From contig DYKO01000002.1 in NCBI GenBank assembly GCA_020722565.1, positions 84,725 through 148,724 on the forward strand: a stretch of DNA of 64,000 bases. Direction: 5' to 3'. The notes below the pieces were generated by a model that was given only the letters and a program-made list of their open reading frames with translations, had not been told where the DNA came from and made no database searches. A program made the translations under genes and the position numbers. Each line of letters starts with the position of its first letter. Position 1 is the stretch's first letter. This DNA is from Rikenella microfusus. GTDB lineage: Bacteria; Bacteroidota; Bacteroidia; Bacteroidales; Tenuifilaceae. Positions 43,389 through 53,938 of the stretch are shown here, piece after piece.

Positions 43389-44418
43389 TGCATTCGATTT
43401 GTTGACAACGGTGGAGTATGGTGGCTGTTCGGCCAAAATTCCTGCATCGGTCCTGGAAAGTATTCTTATTAACATTCCCAGGATTAATGATCCCAATGTA
43501 CTGGTTGACATCGATACTCATGATGATGCAGGCGTTTACAGGATAAGCGATGATTTGGCACTAATTCTGACCACCGATTTTTTCCCACCAATCTGCAGCG
43601 ACCCTTTTGAATTTGGCCAAATTACCGCAGCTAATTCCTTGAGCGACGTATATGCCATGGGCGGAGAGCCCTTTCTAGCCCTTAACATTGCCATGTTCCC
43701 TTCACAGGGAATCCCCATAGAGGTTTACAAAAAAATAATTGAAGGGGCTGCTGCAGTTGCACAACAGGCAAATACAATCATTATTGGGGGACACACCATT
43801 GATGATTTCCCACCCAAATTTGGATTAGCAGTGGTAGGCAAGGTAAATCCCAATCAAGTTATTACCAATGCAGGGCTTCGACCTGGCGATAGGCTCATTC
43901 TTACCAAGCCATTGGGTAGCGGAATTATTGTTGCCGCAAAGCGTTTGGGAATGGTTACGGAAACTGCCTATACCGAGACTCTTGAATGGATGAAGCAACT
44001 GAATAAGTCAGCAGCACAAGTTATGCGAACCGTTGGTGCAAGAGGAGCAACAGATGTCACAGGCTTTGGTCTTTTGGGCCACTGTCTTAAGATGGCAAAG
44101 GCCAGCGGGGTTGGTATAGCTTTGTACTCCTCACGTTTACCCCTTCTGCCCGAAGTTTATAAATTAGCCAACGAGGGCTGCATCCCTGGTGCCGCATTCC
44201 GGAACCTCGATTATGTTAAATCATCGCTAACGGTTGAACCTACTGTTGATTATAACCTTAAAATGATTATGTGCGATGCACAAACCTCTGGTGGAATTAT
44301 TATGGGGGTTCCAAAAGATAGGGTAGAGGAAGCCCTAGAGCTCCTTCATGCTGCAGGATTATCCTATGCATGCCTTATAGGCGAGGTATTTGAGGGCAAG
44401 CAAATTATTATTAGATAA
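43381..44418 (+). CDS. selD: Selenide, water dikinase
   Basis: 345 residues. Makes selenophosphate from selenide and ATP. The catalytic C16 and K19 lie in GGCSAK, equivalent to C17 and K20 of E. coli SelD; the second cysteine found there is alanine here. Residue 16 is Cys, encoded by TGT, not a Sec codon. Other motifs: TTDFFPPICSDPFEFGQI, GGHTIDD, TDVTGFGLLGH and CDAQTSGG. The presence of selD, yedF and DUF3343 without visible selA, selB or selenocysteine tRNA in the window leaves open whether Se goes to tRNA (SelU) or a cofactor. Confidence 0.95.
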   Translation: MSDAFDLLTTVEYGGCSAKIPASVLESILINIPRINDPNVLVDIDTHDDAGVYRISDDLALILTTDFFPPICSDPFEFGQITAANSLSDVYAMGGEPFLALNIAMFPSQGIPIEVYKKIIEGAAAVAQQANTIIIGGHTIDDFPPKFGLAVVGKVNPNQVITNAGLRPGDRLILTKPLGSGIIVAAKRLGMVTETAYTETLEWMKQLNKSAAQVMRTVGARGATDVTGFGLLGHCLKMAKASGVGIALYSSRLPLLPEVYKLANEGCIPGAAFRNLDYVKSSLTVEPTVDYNLKMIMCDAQTSGGIIMGVPKDRVEEALELLHAAGLSYACLIGEVFEGKQIIIR

Positions 44419-44505
44419 ATTGATAGCCTTATTTTAAAAACAACTTATAATCTTAATCTTTGAATTTTTTTAAAATTTACATCCTGTAATTGTTCTCATA
44501 ACTAA

Positions 44506-45411
44506 TTGTTTGAAGATTTGTACTTACTTATGTTCAGGGAAGGGGAGTGGCACAACTTTTATGTGGAAAAAATTGTAGAAATTCAAGGGGCAGGACCTCA
44601 ATACATTCTTAAACATAATTCCGGCCGAAAACTTCTGCTTCCGGCAGATAATTATGTTAAATACAATATAGCCATAGGCTCAATTCTTAGGTGCAATGTT
44701 GTTAAAATTAACTGCACCGGCCAAATCTTTATTGAACCTGAACACCCCTTTTACAGCATAAATAATGCATACAGGTTTAAGGTAATTTCAGCAGAAACCT
44801 CATCGATTCAGGGTACAGATTCGATAAAAGTTGAGGATTTATTTGGAAACCAAATTAATGTTTTAGCTCCCGTCGGTACAGCCATTATAGGCAATGCGTT
44901 AGTGTTAAATGTAGCTGCCATAAAAAAAGGCGTTCCCATTCTAACGTTTCCAAACGGCTGGGCAAAATGTAATGGCACCTACCATCGGGGGCAGCTGCTA
45001 GTTCTTTATTTAAGAAGTATAATTACTCTTAATGATGAGGATTACTACTATCTGGAAACAGAAGAAGGATGTATAAGCTTACTAAAAATAAAACACTACA
45101 AACATTTCAGAATTGAAAGCAGCAGAGAAATAAAAGCAACATTTGTTGCCCCAAACCCCGATGGAACAATCCAAATCGACCCTATGCATCCGCTTTATGA
45201 GATAGGCAAAGAATACTCTTTTACAATAAGTGGTATTGAGACTCAAAAAGACGATTTGAGTAATATAATCAATCTGGCTGTAGTGTACGATGCCTTTGCC
45301 ATGAAATGCGGGGTATATCTTGATAGCAATAGCTATAAAGTGGGTGATGAAATTAAATGTATAGTAATGGGCAACAGAAAGGGACGACCCCTTTTAAAAA
45401 TCGTCCCTTAA
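44506..45411 (+). CDS. Uncharacterised protein with internal repeat
   Basis: 301 residues, not recognised. It consists of alternating beta-strand segments that look like several OB/S1-type modules. Two stretches resemble each other: IEPEHPFYSINNAYRFKVI (about 76-94) and IDPMHPLYEIGKEYSFTI (about 224-241). No signal peptide. The start is uncertain: a TTG at 44506 keeps an LYLLMFREGEWHNFYVE opening, while the ATG at 44530 would drop eight residues. It lies 87 bases after selD on the same strand. A nucleic-acid-binding role is suggested by the fold guess only. Confidence 0.7.
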   Translation: MFEDLYLLMFREGEWHNFYVEKIVEIQGAGPQYILKHNSGRKLLLPADNYVKYNIAIGSILRCNVVKINCTGQIFIEPEHPFYSINNAYRFKVISAETSSIQGTDSIKVEDLFGNQINVLAPVGTAIIGNALVLNVAAIKKGVPILTFPNGWAKCNGTYHRGQLLVLYLRSIITLNDEDYYYLETEEGCISLLKIKHYKHFRIESSREIKATFVAPNPDGTIQIDPMHPLYEIGKEYSFTISGIETQKDDLSNIINLAVVYDAFAMKCGVYLDSNSYKVGDEIKCIVMGNRKGRPLLKIVP

Positions 45412-45435
45412 AACCACTAAAATTCAAATTCCCTT

Positions 45436-45768
45436 TTACTCATCAGGAATGTCATCAGCTGGCTCCTCGTCGCTGATGTCCTCCGGAAACTCATCCTCGT
45501 CAGTTCCAATGGTGGTATCATCAACTAATCCACCAAAGAAATCTTTTTCATCATCCTCATCCTTTATTTTTGTATCAATCTTTACAAGAACCTTTACAAG
45601 GTAGCTGGCATCTTCGGTATCAAGTGTAACCGCATAAAAGAAATCTCCGCTGGGCTTTTCAACCTTGAATACATAGTTCTGATAACCGTGAGGATACTTC
45701 TGCTTAAAAAGTGCCAAAAGTTCTGGCGTTAAATTGTTTAGGCTTATTGCTACTTTTTTCTTGATCAT
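45436..45768 (-). CDS. Small protein with acidic C-terminal tail
   Basis: 110 residues from the ATG at 45768; an upstream start at 45822 would add an implausible hydrophobic segment. Residues 1-70 form a compact alpha/beta unit (VAISLNNLTPELLALFKQKYPHGY, FFYAVTLDTEDASYLVKVLVKID). The last 40 residues are almost all D and E with a few P. I do not recognise a family with a known function; similar small acidic proteins are common in Bacteroidota. Confidence 0.78.
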   Translation of the reverse strand: MIKKKVAISLNNLTPELLALFKQKYPHGYQNYVFKVEKPSGDFFYAVTLDTEDASYLVKVLVKIDTKIKDEDDEKDFFGGLVDDTTIGTDEDEFPEDISDEEPADDIPDE

Positions 45769-45860
45769 AAATTCAAACGCTAGAAATTTTTCGCAATTAT
45801 ACAGCAAAAAAACATATTGCAAGGGGTTGTAATAAAAAAATTAAAAAAAATACTAACATT

Positions 45861-46122
45861 ATGATTAACAGAATTGTGCAAAATCAACTGTTTTAACCCA
45901 GATTACGCATTAAGAGATGAAACTGAAATTGATAAACTTGCGAAACTATTACATGACAAACATTACAGCGATTTTAATTTCGAAAAATCTCTAATACTAA
46001 GACATTAGAAAAAATACTGGTTAAGTTACTGTAGATCATGATTCTTTATTCGCTATTGCGGAATTTGGGTTTAATGTAATCAATAATAAGACTATTATGG
46101 CTATATTGCGTCAGAATATTTA
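45861..46122 (+). pseudogene. Decayed small gene of unknown family
   Basis: Three frames hold protein-like pieces in order: MINRIVQNQLF (from 45861), then after the TTTT at 45891-45894 NPDYALRDETEIDKLAKLL and on to LILRH with TAG at 46009, then VTVDHDSLFAIAEFGFNVI and on to LRQNI with TAA. A further TAA at 46022 interrupts the third piece. The pieces give one protein of about 85 residues if repaired. I do not recognise the family. Without a homolog search this remains a probable pseudogene. Confidence 0.5.
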
Positions 46123-46129
46123 ATTTATA

Positions 46130-46618
46130 ATGGCTATGTGGCATAGAATTCTTCTAAGTTTAATGATGGTTTTCATTTTAAAGTTGTCTAATGCACAGGT
46201 TAACATTTACGATCCCACAGCAAATGCTGTAGCCGACCTTGAAAATGCTATCAGGCAGGCCAATGAACAAGGTAAACATGTTTTGATTCAAATAGGTGGC
46301 AACTGGTGCCCATGGTGCATTAAACTCCATAATTTCATGAGGTCTGACTCAACAATTTCTGAAATATTAAACCAAAACTATATTTGGATAAAGGTTAACT
46401 ATAGCAAGGAAAACAAAAATATTGAAGTTCTGAAAAGACTCGAGAATCCGCAACGTTTCGGTTTCCCGGTTCTTGTGGTTCTAAATTCCGATGGCAAAAG
46501 AATCCATACACAGGATTCAGAATTACTTGAATCCGGTCAAGGATATGATCAAAATAAAGTAATTGGATTTCTAAAAAACTGGACTCCTAAAGCCCTAAAA
46601 CAAATGTCGTATAATTAA
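46130..46618 (+). CDS. Secreted thioredoxin-like protein (WCPWC)
   Basis: 162 residues. Signal peptide (about 1-22, ending SNAQ), then a thioredoxin fold with the redox motif GNWCPWCIKL (about 57-66), unusual for its CPWC. The cis-proline loop GFPVLVV is present. It resembles the DsbD-gamma/DUF255 type and is predicted to act in periplasmic disulfide exchange. The ATG at 46136 is an equally possible start. It stands alone, followed by a terminator. Confidence 0.88.
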   Translation: MAMWHRILLSLMMVFILKLSNAQVNIYDPTANAVADLENAIRQANEQGKHVLIQIGGNWCPWCIKLHNFMRSDSTISEILNQNYIWIKVNYSKENKNIEVLKRLENPQRFGFPVLVVLNSDGKRIHTQDSELLESGQGYDQNKVIGFLKNWTPKALKQMSYN

Positions 46619-46646
46619 TATTATGTTAAATATAAAGATGTGCAAT

Positions 46647-46669
46647 TAAGCCCCTGTTTAGGGGCTTAA
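46647..46669. terminator. Hairpin between convergent genes
   Basis: TTAAGCCCC (46647-46655) pairs with GGGGCTTAA (46661-46669), followed by a modest T-run on the plus strand. Lies between the thioredoxin-like gene and the TPR gene. Confidence 0.6.
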
Positions 46670-46696
46670 CCATTTTTAAAGCGTATCAAAGCAGTA

Positions 46697-48004
46697 TTAC
46701 ATTTCTTTTAACTTCTGGTTGAATTCCTGAAATTTTGTATCATACTCAGAATTTTCCTTGCGGAAACGGAAATAAATGTTCTTTAAAGCTTCAATAACCT
46801 CGCGGCTATTTGGATTTACCTCATAGGCTCTTTCCATGTGCGGTAAAGCTTTCTTAAACTCCTGGTTTGCCTTTTCCATTAAAGCATCGTATTTATCAAG
46901 TTCTTTTGCAGGAACCTTGTTGGCTTCCTCAAGATACTTAACACCCTTATTAAAAAATAAAGCACCTATATTGTAGTAAGCATCAAAGAACTTGGGATCA
47001 AGTTCTACTGCTTTTTGATAAGCAGCAAATGAATTATCAAAGTCGCCTAATCTATCGAACAAGGTTCCCTTAGCAAAGTACAAAGTTGCATTATTGGGCT
47101 CCGATTCAATAGCCTTATCAATATAAACAATTATCTTGGTAGGGTCATCCTGTTTATCGATGTAGTAGCTGATAAGGGAGAATAAGATATTGGTATTCTT
47201 TGGGAACTTAATAAAGCCCTGTTCCAACATTTTTGCACCCTCCTCAAGCCTCCCAAGCGATTTATAGGCATCATATAGATTATAATATGCTGATCCCTCA
47301 GAGGTAAATCCCAATTCAATGGCTTTTTCATAGTAAGGAATGCATTCTGCATTAAGACCTGCCAGTTGGGCCGATAAACCGGCATAGTAGTATATTGCGG
47401 TATCCTTATGGTTTAAAATTGGAAGGTTGCTAATTTCAATAACTTTTTTGAAGTGTTCAAATGCCAAAGCGTAATTCTTAAATGTGTAAGCATTTGAGCC
47501 CTCATTTATATATAAACCCTTTAGCCTAACCAAATTTTCCTTTAGTTTCTTAGCCCTTTTGCCTGCGGCATCAATTTCAATTGCTTTTTTAAAACTTTCC
47601 AGGGCTATATCTAGGGGTTTTTCAATAACGGGTTTGGTAACCTCCCAACGATCAAGTTTCCCATCGGTAAAGTAAAAGTTTACCCGTTCCATTACGTATT
47701 TTTTAACTAAAGTACCCTCCTCATGAATTAGCTCTTTCTGCATTGGTTTACCAACCACAAGCATAAAGCTATTGGTATCCATGCCAACATATGCTCTGAG
47801 TATTTGAGCATCATAAATATCCATCATAAGCTCGCCACGGGAAATCCAAACAGCATCCTTAACATTTTTTTTGGGATCCTGTATTTCAGCATCACTCTTT
47901 TCAACCTTTTTGGTATACTGTTCGAAGTTAATCTCCTTGCTGGTTTGGGCGTTAAGCAAACTAGCAGTAATTAGCATTGAAAAAAATAGTGTTAATCGTT
48001 TCAT
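46697..48004 (-). CDS. Secreted TPR-repeat protein
   Basis: 435 residues. Signal peptide (1-19, ending NAQ), a unique N-terminal region (about 20-125), then at least six TPR units (for example YYNLYDAYKSLGRLEEGAKMLEQG, LYFAKGTLFDRLGDFDNSFAAYQKAVELDP). It is probably a periplasmic scaffold; the partner is unknown. It lies 22 bases downstream of gyrA on the same strand, an arrangement often seen in Bacteroidota, so it may be co-transcribed. Confidence 0.88.
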   Translation of the reverse strand: MKRLTLFFSMLITASLLNAQTSKEINFEQYTKKVEKSDAEIQDPKKNVKDAVWISRGELMMDIYDAQILRAYVGMDTNSFMLVVGKPMQKELIHEEGTLVKKYVMERVNFYFTDGKLDRWEVTKPVIEKPLDIALESFKKAIEIDAAGKRAKKLKENLVRLKGLYINEGSNAYTFKNYALAFEHFKKVIEISNLPILNHKDTAIYYYAGLSAQLAGLNAECIPYYEKAIELGFTSEGSAYYNLYDAYKSLGRLEEGAKMLEQGFIKFPKNTNILFSLISYYIDKQDDPTKIIVYIDKAIESEPNNATLYFAKGTLFDRLGDFDNSFAAYQKAVELDPKFFDAYYNIGALFFNKGVKYLEEANKVPAKELDKYDALMEKANQEFKKALPHMERAYEVNPNSREVIEALKNIYFRFRKENSEYDTKFQEFNQKLKEM

Positions 48005-48026
48005 AGATTGATTTGTTTAGAATTAA

Positions 48027-50528
48027 TTATTCGTTAATGGTTTCCTCATTATGAGATATGGATTCATTAAAGGTTTCGCTTTCCTCATCCGATGCGGCTA
48101 CGTTTGCAATGGCTGCAATGCTATCGTTTTTCTTAAGATTAATAAGTTTCACTCCCTGAGCAGTTCTGCCAATTACACGCAACTCTTTAACGCTGAGCCT
48201 GATGGTTAAACCGCTTCGGTTAATAATCATGATATCGTTGGTGTCGTCGACCGCTTTAATGCTTATTAACTTACCAGTTTTTTGGGTAATTGTTATGGTT
48301 TTTACCCCTTTGCCTCCCCTGTTGGTTATTCGGTAGTCCTCCAGTTTGGAACGCTTTCCAAAACCATTTTCAGATACTACCAGAATATCCTTATTGTCTT
48401 TTTCTTCCACACAAATCATGCCAATCACTTCGTCGCCCTCGGTTAGGTTCATACCGCGCACTCCACTTCCGGTTCGGCCTATTGGTCTAACAAGCTTTTC
48501 AGGGAAACGGATAGCTTTACCCTCGCGGGCAGCCAGGATGATCTGGTTATTTCCATTGGTGAGACAGGCCTCTATTAGCTGGTCGCCTTCCCTGACAGTA
48601 ATAGCCATTACACCATTCTGACGTGGACGGCTATATGCTTCAAGCGAAGTCTTTTTGATGATCCCATTTTTTGTGCAGAGCACTATATAGTTGTTGGCAA
48701 TGTATGCTGGATCGGTAAGCGTTTTAACATTTATATAGGCTCTTACCGTATCATCGTTTTCAATATTGATGAGATTTTGTATCGCCCTACCCTTCGATGC
48801 TTTATTACCCTCGGGTATTTCATAGACCTTTAACCAGTAGCATTTACCCTTTTCAGTAAAGAAGAGCATTGTATTATGCATTGTGGCAACATAGATGTGC
48901 TCTATGAAATCCTCATCGCGGGTAGTACTGCCCTTTGAGCCTACCCCGCCCCGCGACTGCAGTTTATATTCATATAAAGGTGTTCGCTTGATGTAACCTA
49001 AGCGTGAAATGGTGATTACCACCTCCTCATCGGCATAAAAATCCTCAGGATTAAACTCTTCGGCATCGGGAACGATTTCAGTTTTGCGCTCATCGCCGTA
49101 CTTTTCCTTCATTTCAATCATCTCATCCTTGATGATTTTCTTTTGAAGGCCCTCATCTTCCAGAACCTGTTTGAGGTAAGCTATTTGCTTGAGCAGCTCA
49201 TCGTATTCCTGTTTCACCTTATCACGTTCTAGTCCTGTAAGACTTCTGAGGCGCATATCGATAATGGCCGAAGCCTGAACATCGCTCAATCCAAAACGTT
49301 CCATTAACTTTTCTTTGGCTTCGTTGGGAGATACGGCAGCACGTATTAGGTTTATTACTTCATCAATATGATCTATGGCTATGAGCAAGCCCTCCAGTAT
49401 ATGGGCACGCTTTTGCGCTTCGTCCAGCTCGTATCGGGTTCGTCTCAGAATGATGTTATGCCTGTGCTTAATGAACTGAACAATTAAGTCCTTCAGGTTG
49501 AGCTGCTTGGGACGACCATCAACCAGTGCAATATTATTAATGGCAAACGTTGATTGTAGGGGTGAATGCTTAAACAAATTGTTTAATACAACATTTGCAA
49601 CAGCTTCTTTTTTAAGTATAATTACAACACGCGTACCCTGCCTGTCCGATTCGTCGTTAATGAAGCTAATACCCTCAATCTTCTTTTCGTTGATAAGATC
49701 GGCTATTTTACGAATCATTTCGGCCTTGTTGATCATGTAGGGTATTTCTGTCACAATAATCTTCGATCGCCCCGATTCGGTTTGCTCCACCTCAGAACGG
49801 GAACGTATTACTACCCTGCCTTTTCCGGTATAGTAGGCATCCTTAACTCCTTGGTAACCATATATAATACCACCGGTGGGAAAATCTGGGCCTTTAACAT
49901 ATTTCAGTAGCTCATCGATGGTTATTTCGGGATTATCTACGGTTGCACATATTGCATCAACAATTTCCCTCAGGTTGTGAGGGGGCATGTTGGTTGCCAT
50001 TCCTACCGCTATACCCGATGAGCCATTTACAAGTAGTAAAGGGATTTTGGTGGGTAAAACAGTAGGCTCTTCAAGTGTATCATCGAAATTTAATTTGAAA
50101 TCAACGGTATTTTTGTCAATATTTGCAAGGGTTTCCTCTGCAATTCGGGTTAGGCGAGCCTCGGTGTAACGCATGGCTGCAGGGCTATCGCCGTCCACTG
50201 AACCAAAGTTACCCTGACCATCAACCAATGGATACCGCATGGACCAGTCCTGAGCCATGCGAACCATTGCCTCATAAACCGATGAATCGCCATGGGGATG
50301 ATATTTACCCAGCACCTCACCCACAATACGCGCTGATTTCTTAAAGGGCTTACCTGCATTAAGGCCTAGTTCGGCCATTCCAAAAAGCACCCTACGATGC
50401 ACAGGTTTGAGCCCATCGCGTACATCCGGCAGCGCTCTCGATACAATCACCGACATTGAGTAGTCAATGTACGATGACTTCATCTCTTCCTCAATATTAA
50501 TTTGTATAATCCTCTCTCCCTCAGTCAT
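48027..50528 (-). CDS. gyrA: DNA gyrase subunit A
   Basis: 833 residues. Breaks and rejoins DNA during negative supercoiling. N-terminal breakage-reunion domain with [17 protein letters not shown] and catalytic tyrosine in [10 protein letters not shown] (about residue 121), a coiled-coil arm, and a C-terminal beta-pinwheel (about 500-810) with a GyrA-box-like segment (NRGGKGVKT). Acidic C-terminal tail. It has a complete promoter upstream and the TPR gene downstream. Confidence 0.97.
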   Translation of the reverse strand: MTEGERIIQINIEEEMKSSYIDYSMSVIVSRALPDVRDGLKPVHRRVLFGMAELGLNAGKPFKKSARIVGEVLGKYHPHGDSSVYEAMVRMAQDWSMRYPLVDGQGNFGSVDGDSPAAMRYTEARLTRIAEETLANIDKNTVDFKLNFDDTLEEPTVLPTKIPLLLVNGSSGIAVGMATNMPPHNLREIVDAICATVDNPEITIDELLKYVKGPDFPTGGIIYGYQGVKDAYYTGKGRVVIRSRSEVEQTESGRSKIIVTEIPYMINKAEMIRKIADLINEKKIEGISFINDESDRQGTRVVIILKKEAVANVVLNNLFKHSPLQSTFAINNIALVDGRPKQLNLKDLIVQFIKHRHNIILRRTRYELDEAQKRAHILEGLLIAIDHIDEVINLIRAAVSPNEAKEKLMERFGLSDVQASAIIDMRLRSLTGLERDKVKQEYDELLKQIAYLKQVLEDEGLQKKIIKDEMIEMKEKYGDERKTEIVPDAEEFNPEDFYADEEVVITISRLGYIKRTPLYEYKLQSRGGVGSKGSTTRDEDFIEHIYVATMHNTMLFFTEKGKCYWLKVYEIPEGNKASKGRAIQNLINIENDDTVRAYINVKTLTDPAYIANNYIVLCTKNGIIKKTSLEAYSRPRQNGVMAITVREGDQLIEACLTNGNNQIILAAREGKAIRFPEKLVRPIGRTGSGVRGMNLTEGDEVIGMICVEEKDNKDILVVSENGFGKRSKLEDYRITNRGGKGVKTITITQKTGKLISIKAVDDTNDIMIINRSGLTIRLSVKELRVIGRTAQGVKLINLKKNDSIAAIANVAASDEESETFNESISHNEETINE

Positions 50529-50570
50529 ATTTGAAGTATAAAAAATATCAAAAAATTGCTTTTAAGTCAC

Positions 50571-50601
50571 CAAAACTAACGTGCTAAGATAACTAATTCA
50601 A
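50571..50601 (-). promoter_or_regulatory. Promoter of gyrA (TTG-N20-TAGTTTTG)
   Basis: On the minus strand a -33 TTG (50599-50601) and an exact -7 TAGTTTTG (50571-50578) with a 20-base spacer, 42 bases before the gyrA ATG. Confidence 0.7.
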
Positions 50602-50727
50602 TCCAAAAAAAACGATTACAGATGCCGGTGTTTTGTTTTTTATTAAAAAAATACTAAATTTATTAACAAAACGTTGGGATTTCCGTTTATCACTATTAAT
50701 TTAGTAACAATTTTTTAGAGGTATTTT

Positions 50728-53271
50728 ATGGAACAAAATTTTTCGCAAAAAATTAAAGATGTTTTGGTTTATAGCCGCGAAGAAGCTATTAGGTTGGGCA
50801 ATTCAGCCATCACTCCTGATCATTTATTTCTTGGAATTCTTCGCGATGGAGAGGGCGAAGCCATTAACATACTCCTTTCGGAAGGTATTAATTTAAATAG
50901 TCTTAAAAAGTCTTTAGATGAGAGGCTATTACAACTTGCTGGCGGAGAAACTCAAGTTGATGAGTTATCGGAAATAGCAATCTATAAAAATACTGAAAGG
51001 GTTTTAAAAATAGTAATCCTTGAGGCTCGATCGTTAAAAAGCGATACCATCAACACAGCACACCTTTTATTAGCAATTCTGAAAGACGAGAACTCTTACA
51101 TAACCCAGCTTCTGTTAGAACACAAAATAGATTATGATCTAATACGCCGACACCTAACCATTGAGGATTCTGATGATAAGAACGATTTTGGCGGTGGAGA
51201 CGAGGATGAAGGTGATAGCAGTCTTTTTGGAGGCATGGGGCGTCAGGGACAACCTTCAGGAAAATCGTCTGATACGCCGGTACTCGATAATTTTGGAATT
51301 GACCTCACCAAGGCCGCAGAAGAAGGTAGGCTAGATCCTATAATTGGCAGGGAAAAGGAAATTGAGCGTATTGCTCAAATTCTAAGTAGACGTAAAAAGA
51401 ACAATCCCATACTAATTGGTGAACCTGGAGTAGGTAAATCGGCTATTGCTGAGGGGCTTGCACTGAGAATAGTTAAGAAAAAGGTGTCGCGTGTACTGTT
51501 TAATAAAAGAGTAATTGCTCTGGATTTAGCTTCAATTGTAGCAGGGACAAAGTACCGTGGTCAGTTTGAGGAGCGAATGAAAGCTATTCTGAATGAGCTC
51601 ACCCGTACCCCAAACATCATTCTTTTTATTGATGAAATACATACCATTGTTGGTGCCGGTGGTGCAACCGGTTCTCTTGATGCGGCAAATATGCTTAAAC
51701 CAGCACTTGCTCGTGGTGAACTCCAATGCATTGGGGCAACCACTCTTGATGAGTACCGGGAACACATTGAAAAGGATGGAGCTTTAGAGCGAAGATTCCA
51801 GAAGGTAATGGTGGAACCCACAACTCCAGAGGAGACCATTGAGATACTAAACAATATTAAGGAGCGTTATGAGGACCATCATAACGTTACCTACACCAAC
51901 GAGGCAATTGAGGCCTGCGTTAAACTTACCATGCGCTATATCAGCGACCGTCACCTTCCGGATAAGGCCATAGATGCGCTTGATGAGGCGGGCTCTCGTG
52001 TTCACATTTCAAACATTAAAGTACCTGAGAGCATTGTCAAACTTGAAAAGCAGATAGAAGAGACCAAAAAAGAAAAAATTAAAGCTGTTAAGAACCAAAT
52101 GTTTGAAATTGCAGCTAAGTTCCGTGATAATGAGAAACGCTTGATTGAGCAACTTGAAGCAGAGCAAGCCCACTGGGAAAAGGAACTTTCAAAGCACCGT
52201 GAAATTGTTGATGCTGAAAAGGTTGCAGAGGTTGTGGCCATGATGACCGGGGTACCGGTACAACGCATAGCCCAGGCAGAAGGCGCACGCCTGCTAAAAA
52301 TGGCCGATGAGTTGAAGGCTTCCGTTATTGGACAGGATGAGGCTATTGGTAAAATTGTTAAAGCTATTCAGCGTAACCGTGCAGGTCTAAAAGATCCAAA
52401 TCGCCCAATAGGCTCGTTCATATTTCTTGGTCCTACCGGAGTGGGTAAAACCCAACTGGCAAAAGTTTTGGCAAAGTACCTATTCGATTCAACTGATAAT
52501 CTCATAAGAATTGACATGAGTGAGTACATGGAGAAATTCTCCGTGTCGCGACTTGTGGGAGCACCTCCAGGCTACATCGGATACGAGGAGGGTGGTCAGC
52601 TTACTGAAAAGGTGCGTCGAAAACCATATTCTGTGGTTTTACTCGATGAGGTTGAAAAGGCACATCCCGATGTTTTTCACATACTTCTTCAGGTTCTAGA
52701 TGAGGGGCAATTAACCGATAGCTTGGGCCGTAGGGTTGATTTCAAGAATACCATTATCATCATGACCTCTAATATCGGAACACGTGAATTGAAAGAATTT
52801 GGCCAAGGGATTGGTTTTACCACCAAGACAAAAAACGAAACCAGCACAGATTATTCTAAGAGCATCATACAGAAAGCATTGAAAAAGGCATTTGCTCCCG
52901 AGTTCCTAAATAGAATTGACGATATCGTAATGTTTAACTCATTAACCAAGAGCGATATCCATAAAATAATTGATATTGAGATCAAAGGACTATTTGAGCG
53001 CATTTCGGGCCTGGGCTATAACATTAAAATTTCCACTGCAGCTAAAGATTTCATCATCGAAAAGGGCTACGATATACAATATGGCGCCCGTCCCCTAAAA
53101 CGAGCCATACAAAAGTACTTTGAGGATCCGTTGGCCGAAGCACTGATTAAGTCCGATGCCAAACCTGGAACTACCTTTGTTGTGGGTTACAGCAAAAAAA
53201 ATGACAATGTCAACATAAAAACTACTAAAACAGAGGAAGAGGTTGTTAATCCCGATGAAGACGAGCAGTGA
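50728..53271 (+). CDS. clpC: ATP-dependent Clp protease ATP-binding subunit ClpC
   Basis: 847 residues. AAA+ unfoldase that feeds proteins to ClpP. Two Clp-N repeats (about 1-150), first ATPase domain with GEPGVGKS (about 231-238), a short M/UVR-like coiled coil (about 430-510), second ATPase domain with GPTGVGKT (about 571-578) and a C-terminal D2-small domain. The middle domain is of the ClpC type, shorter than in ClpB. Acidic glycine-rich linker near 150-185. Terminator follows at 53297. Confidence 0.95.
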   Translation: MEQNFSQKIKDVLVYSREEAIRLGNSAITPDHLFLGILRDGEGEAINILLSEGINLNSLKKSLDERLLQLAGGETQVDELSEIAIYKNTERVLKIVILEARSLKSDTINTAHLLLAILKDENSYITQLLLEHKIDYDLIRRHLTIEDSDDKNDFGGGDEDEGDSSLFGGMGRQGQPSGKSSDTPVLDNFGIDLTKAAEEGRLDPIIGREKEIERIAQILSRRKKNNPILIGEPGVGKSAIAEGLALRIVKKKVSRVLFNKRVIALDLASIVAGTKYRGQFEERMKAILNELTRTPNIILFIDEIHTIVGAGGATGSLDAANMLKPALARGELQCIGATTLDEYREHIEKDGALERRFQKVMVEPTTPEETIEILNNIKERYEDHHNVTYTNEAIEACVKLTMRYISDRHLPDKAIDALDEAGSRVHISNIKVPESIVKLEKQIEETKKEKIKAVKNQMFEIAAKFRDNEKRLIEQLEAEQAHWEKELSKHREIVDAEKVAEVVAMMTGVPVQRIAQAEGARLLKMADELKASVIGQDEAIGKIVKAIQRNRAGLKDPNRPIGSFIFLGPTGVGKTQLAKVLAKYLFDSTDNLIRIDMSEYMEKFSVSRLVGAPPGYIGYEEGGQLTEKVRRKPYSVVLLDEVEKAHPDVFHILLQVLDEGQLTDSLGRRVDFKNTIIIMTSNIGTRELKEFGQGIGFTTKTKNETSTDYSKSIIQKALKKAFAPEFLNRIDDIVMFNSLTKSDIHKIIDIEIKGLFERISGLGYNIKISTAAKDFIIEKGYDIQYGARPLKRAIQKYFEDPLAEALIKSDAKPGTTFVVGYSKKNDNVNIKTTKTEEEVVNPDEDEQ

Positions 53272-53296
53272 CAGCTTAATCAAATACATCATATAA

Positions 53297-53327
53297 AACG
53301 CATTGGAAACCCAATGCGTTTTTTTGT
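53297..53327 (+). terminator. Terminator of clpC
   Basis: AACGCATTGG (53297-53306), loop AAAC, CCAATGCGTT (53311-53320), followed by Ts. 25 bases after the stop. Confidence 0.9.
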
Positions 53328-53386
53328 TACCAAATGAACAAATATCTACAAATTGCTGTTAATCTAAAAAACAAAACAAATGAACT

Positions 53387-53890
53387 ATGAAAACATTAAC
53401 TTTTGGAGGCAATCCTGTTACCCTGACTAATGAGCAAGTTGAAGTTGGCAAAAAAGCTCCTGAATTCAATGCAATAGACAATACCCTGAAACCTGTAAAG
53501 TTCAGTGATTTCAAAGGGAAAGTCAAACTTATATCTGTCTTTCCATCCATTGATACCAGTGTTTGTTCCATGCAGAACCACAAGTTTAACAATGCTGCAT
53601 CAAATTTTGACGATAAGGTTACCTTTATAGCCATATCAAATGATTTGCCGTTTGCGCTAAAGCGCTTTTGTGGTGCAGAGGGAATTTCAAATTTGATTAC
53701 CCTGTCTGATTATCGCGATTTGGAATTTGGTACCAACTATGGCTTTTTGATTAAAGAGTTGCGCTTACTGGCACGTGGTGTAGTTGTTATTGATAGCGAC
53801 GATACCATTCGATACGTTGAGTATGTTTCGGAGATAGCCAAGGAACCCAATTACGACGCTGCCCTATCTGCAGTGCGTGAGCTGATCTAG
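53387..53890 (+). CDS. tpx: Thiol peroxidase Tpx
   Basis: 167 residues. Thioredoxin-dependent peroxiredoxin that reduces lipid and other hydroperoxides. Peroxidatic C60 in PSIDTSVC and resolving C95 in KRFCGAEG are at the positions of E. coli Tpx C61/C95. T57 of the active site is present. Normal length, no signal peptide, so it is cytoplasmic. Single gene between two terminators. Confidence 0.96.
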   Translation: MKTLTFGGNPVTLTNEQVEVGKKAPEFNAIDNTLKPVKFSDFKGKVKLISVFPSIDTSVCSMQNHKFNNAASNFDDKVTFIAISNDLPFALKRFCGAEGISNLITLSDYRDLEFGTNYGFLIKELRLLARGVVVIDSDDTIRYVEYVSEIAKEPNYDAALSAVRELI

Positions 53891-53906
53891 GATGGTTTAA
53901 ATACAG

Positions 53907-53935
53907 AAAAGGCCGCTATTGCGGCCTTTTCTTTT
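53907..53935. terminator. Bidirectional terminator between tpx and rimO
   Basis: AAAAGGCCGC (53907-53916), loop TATT, GCGGCCTTTT (53921-53930), with T-rich flanks on both strands. Confidence 0.92.
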
Positions 53936-53938
53936 GTA

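Noticed and set aside
43381-44418. Selenocysteine in SelD
   Set aside because: The active-site residue codon is TGT, a normal cysteine; no in-frame TGA is present.
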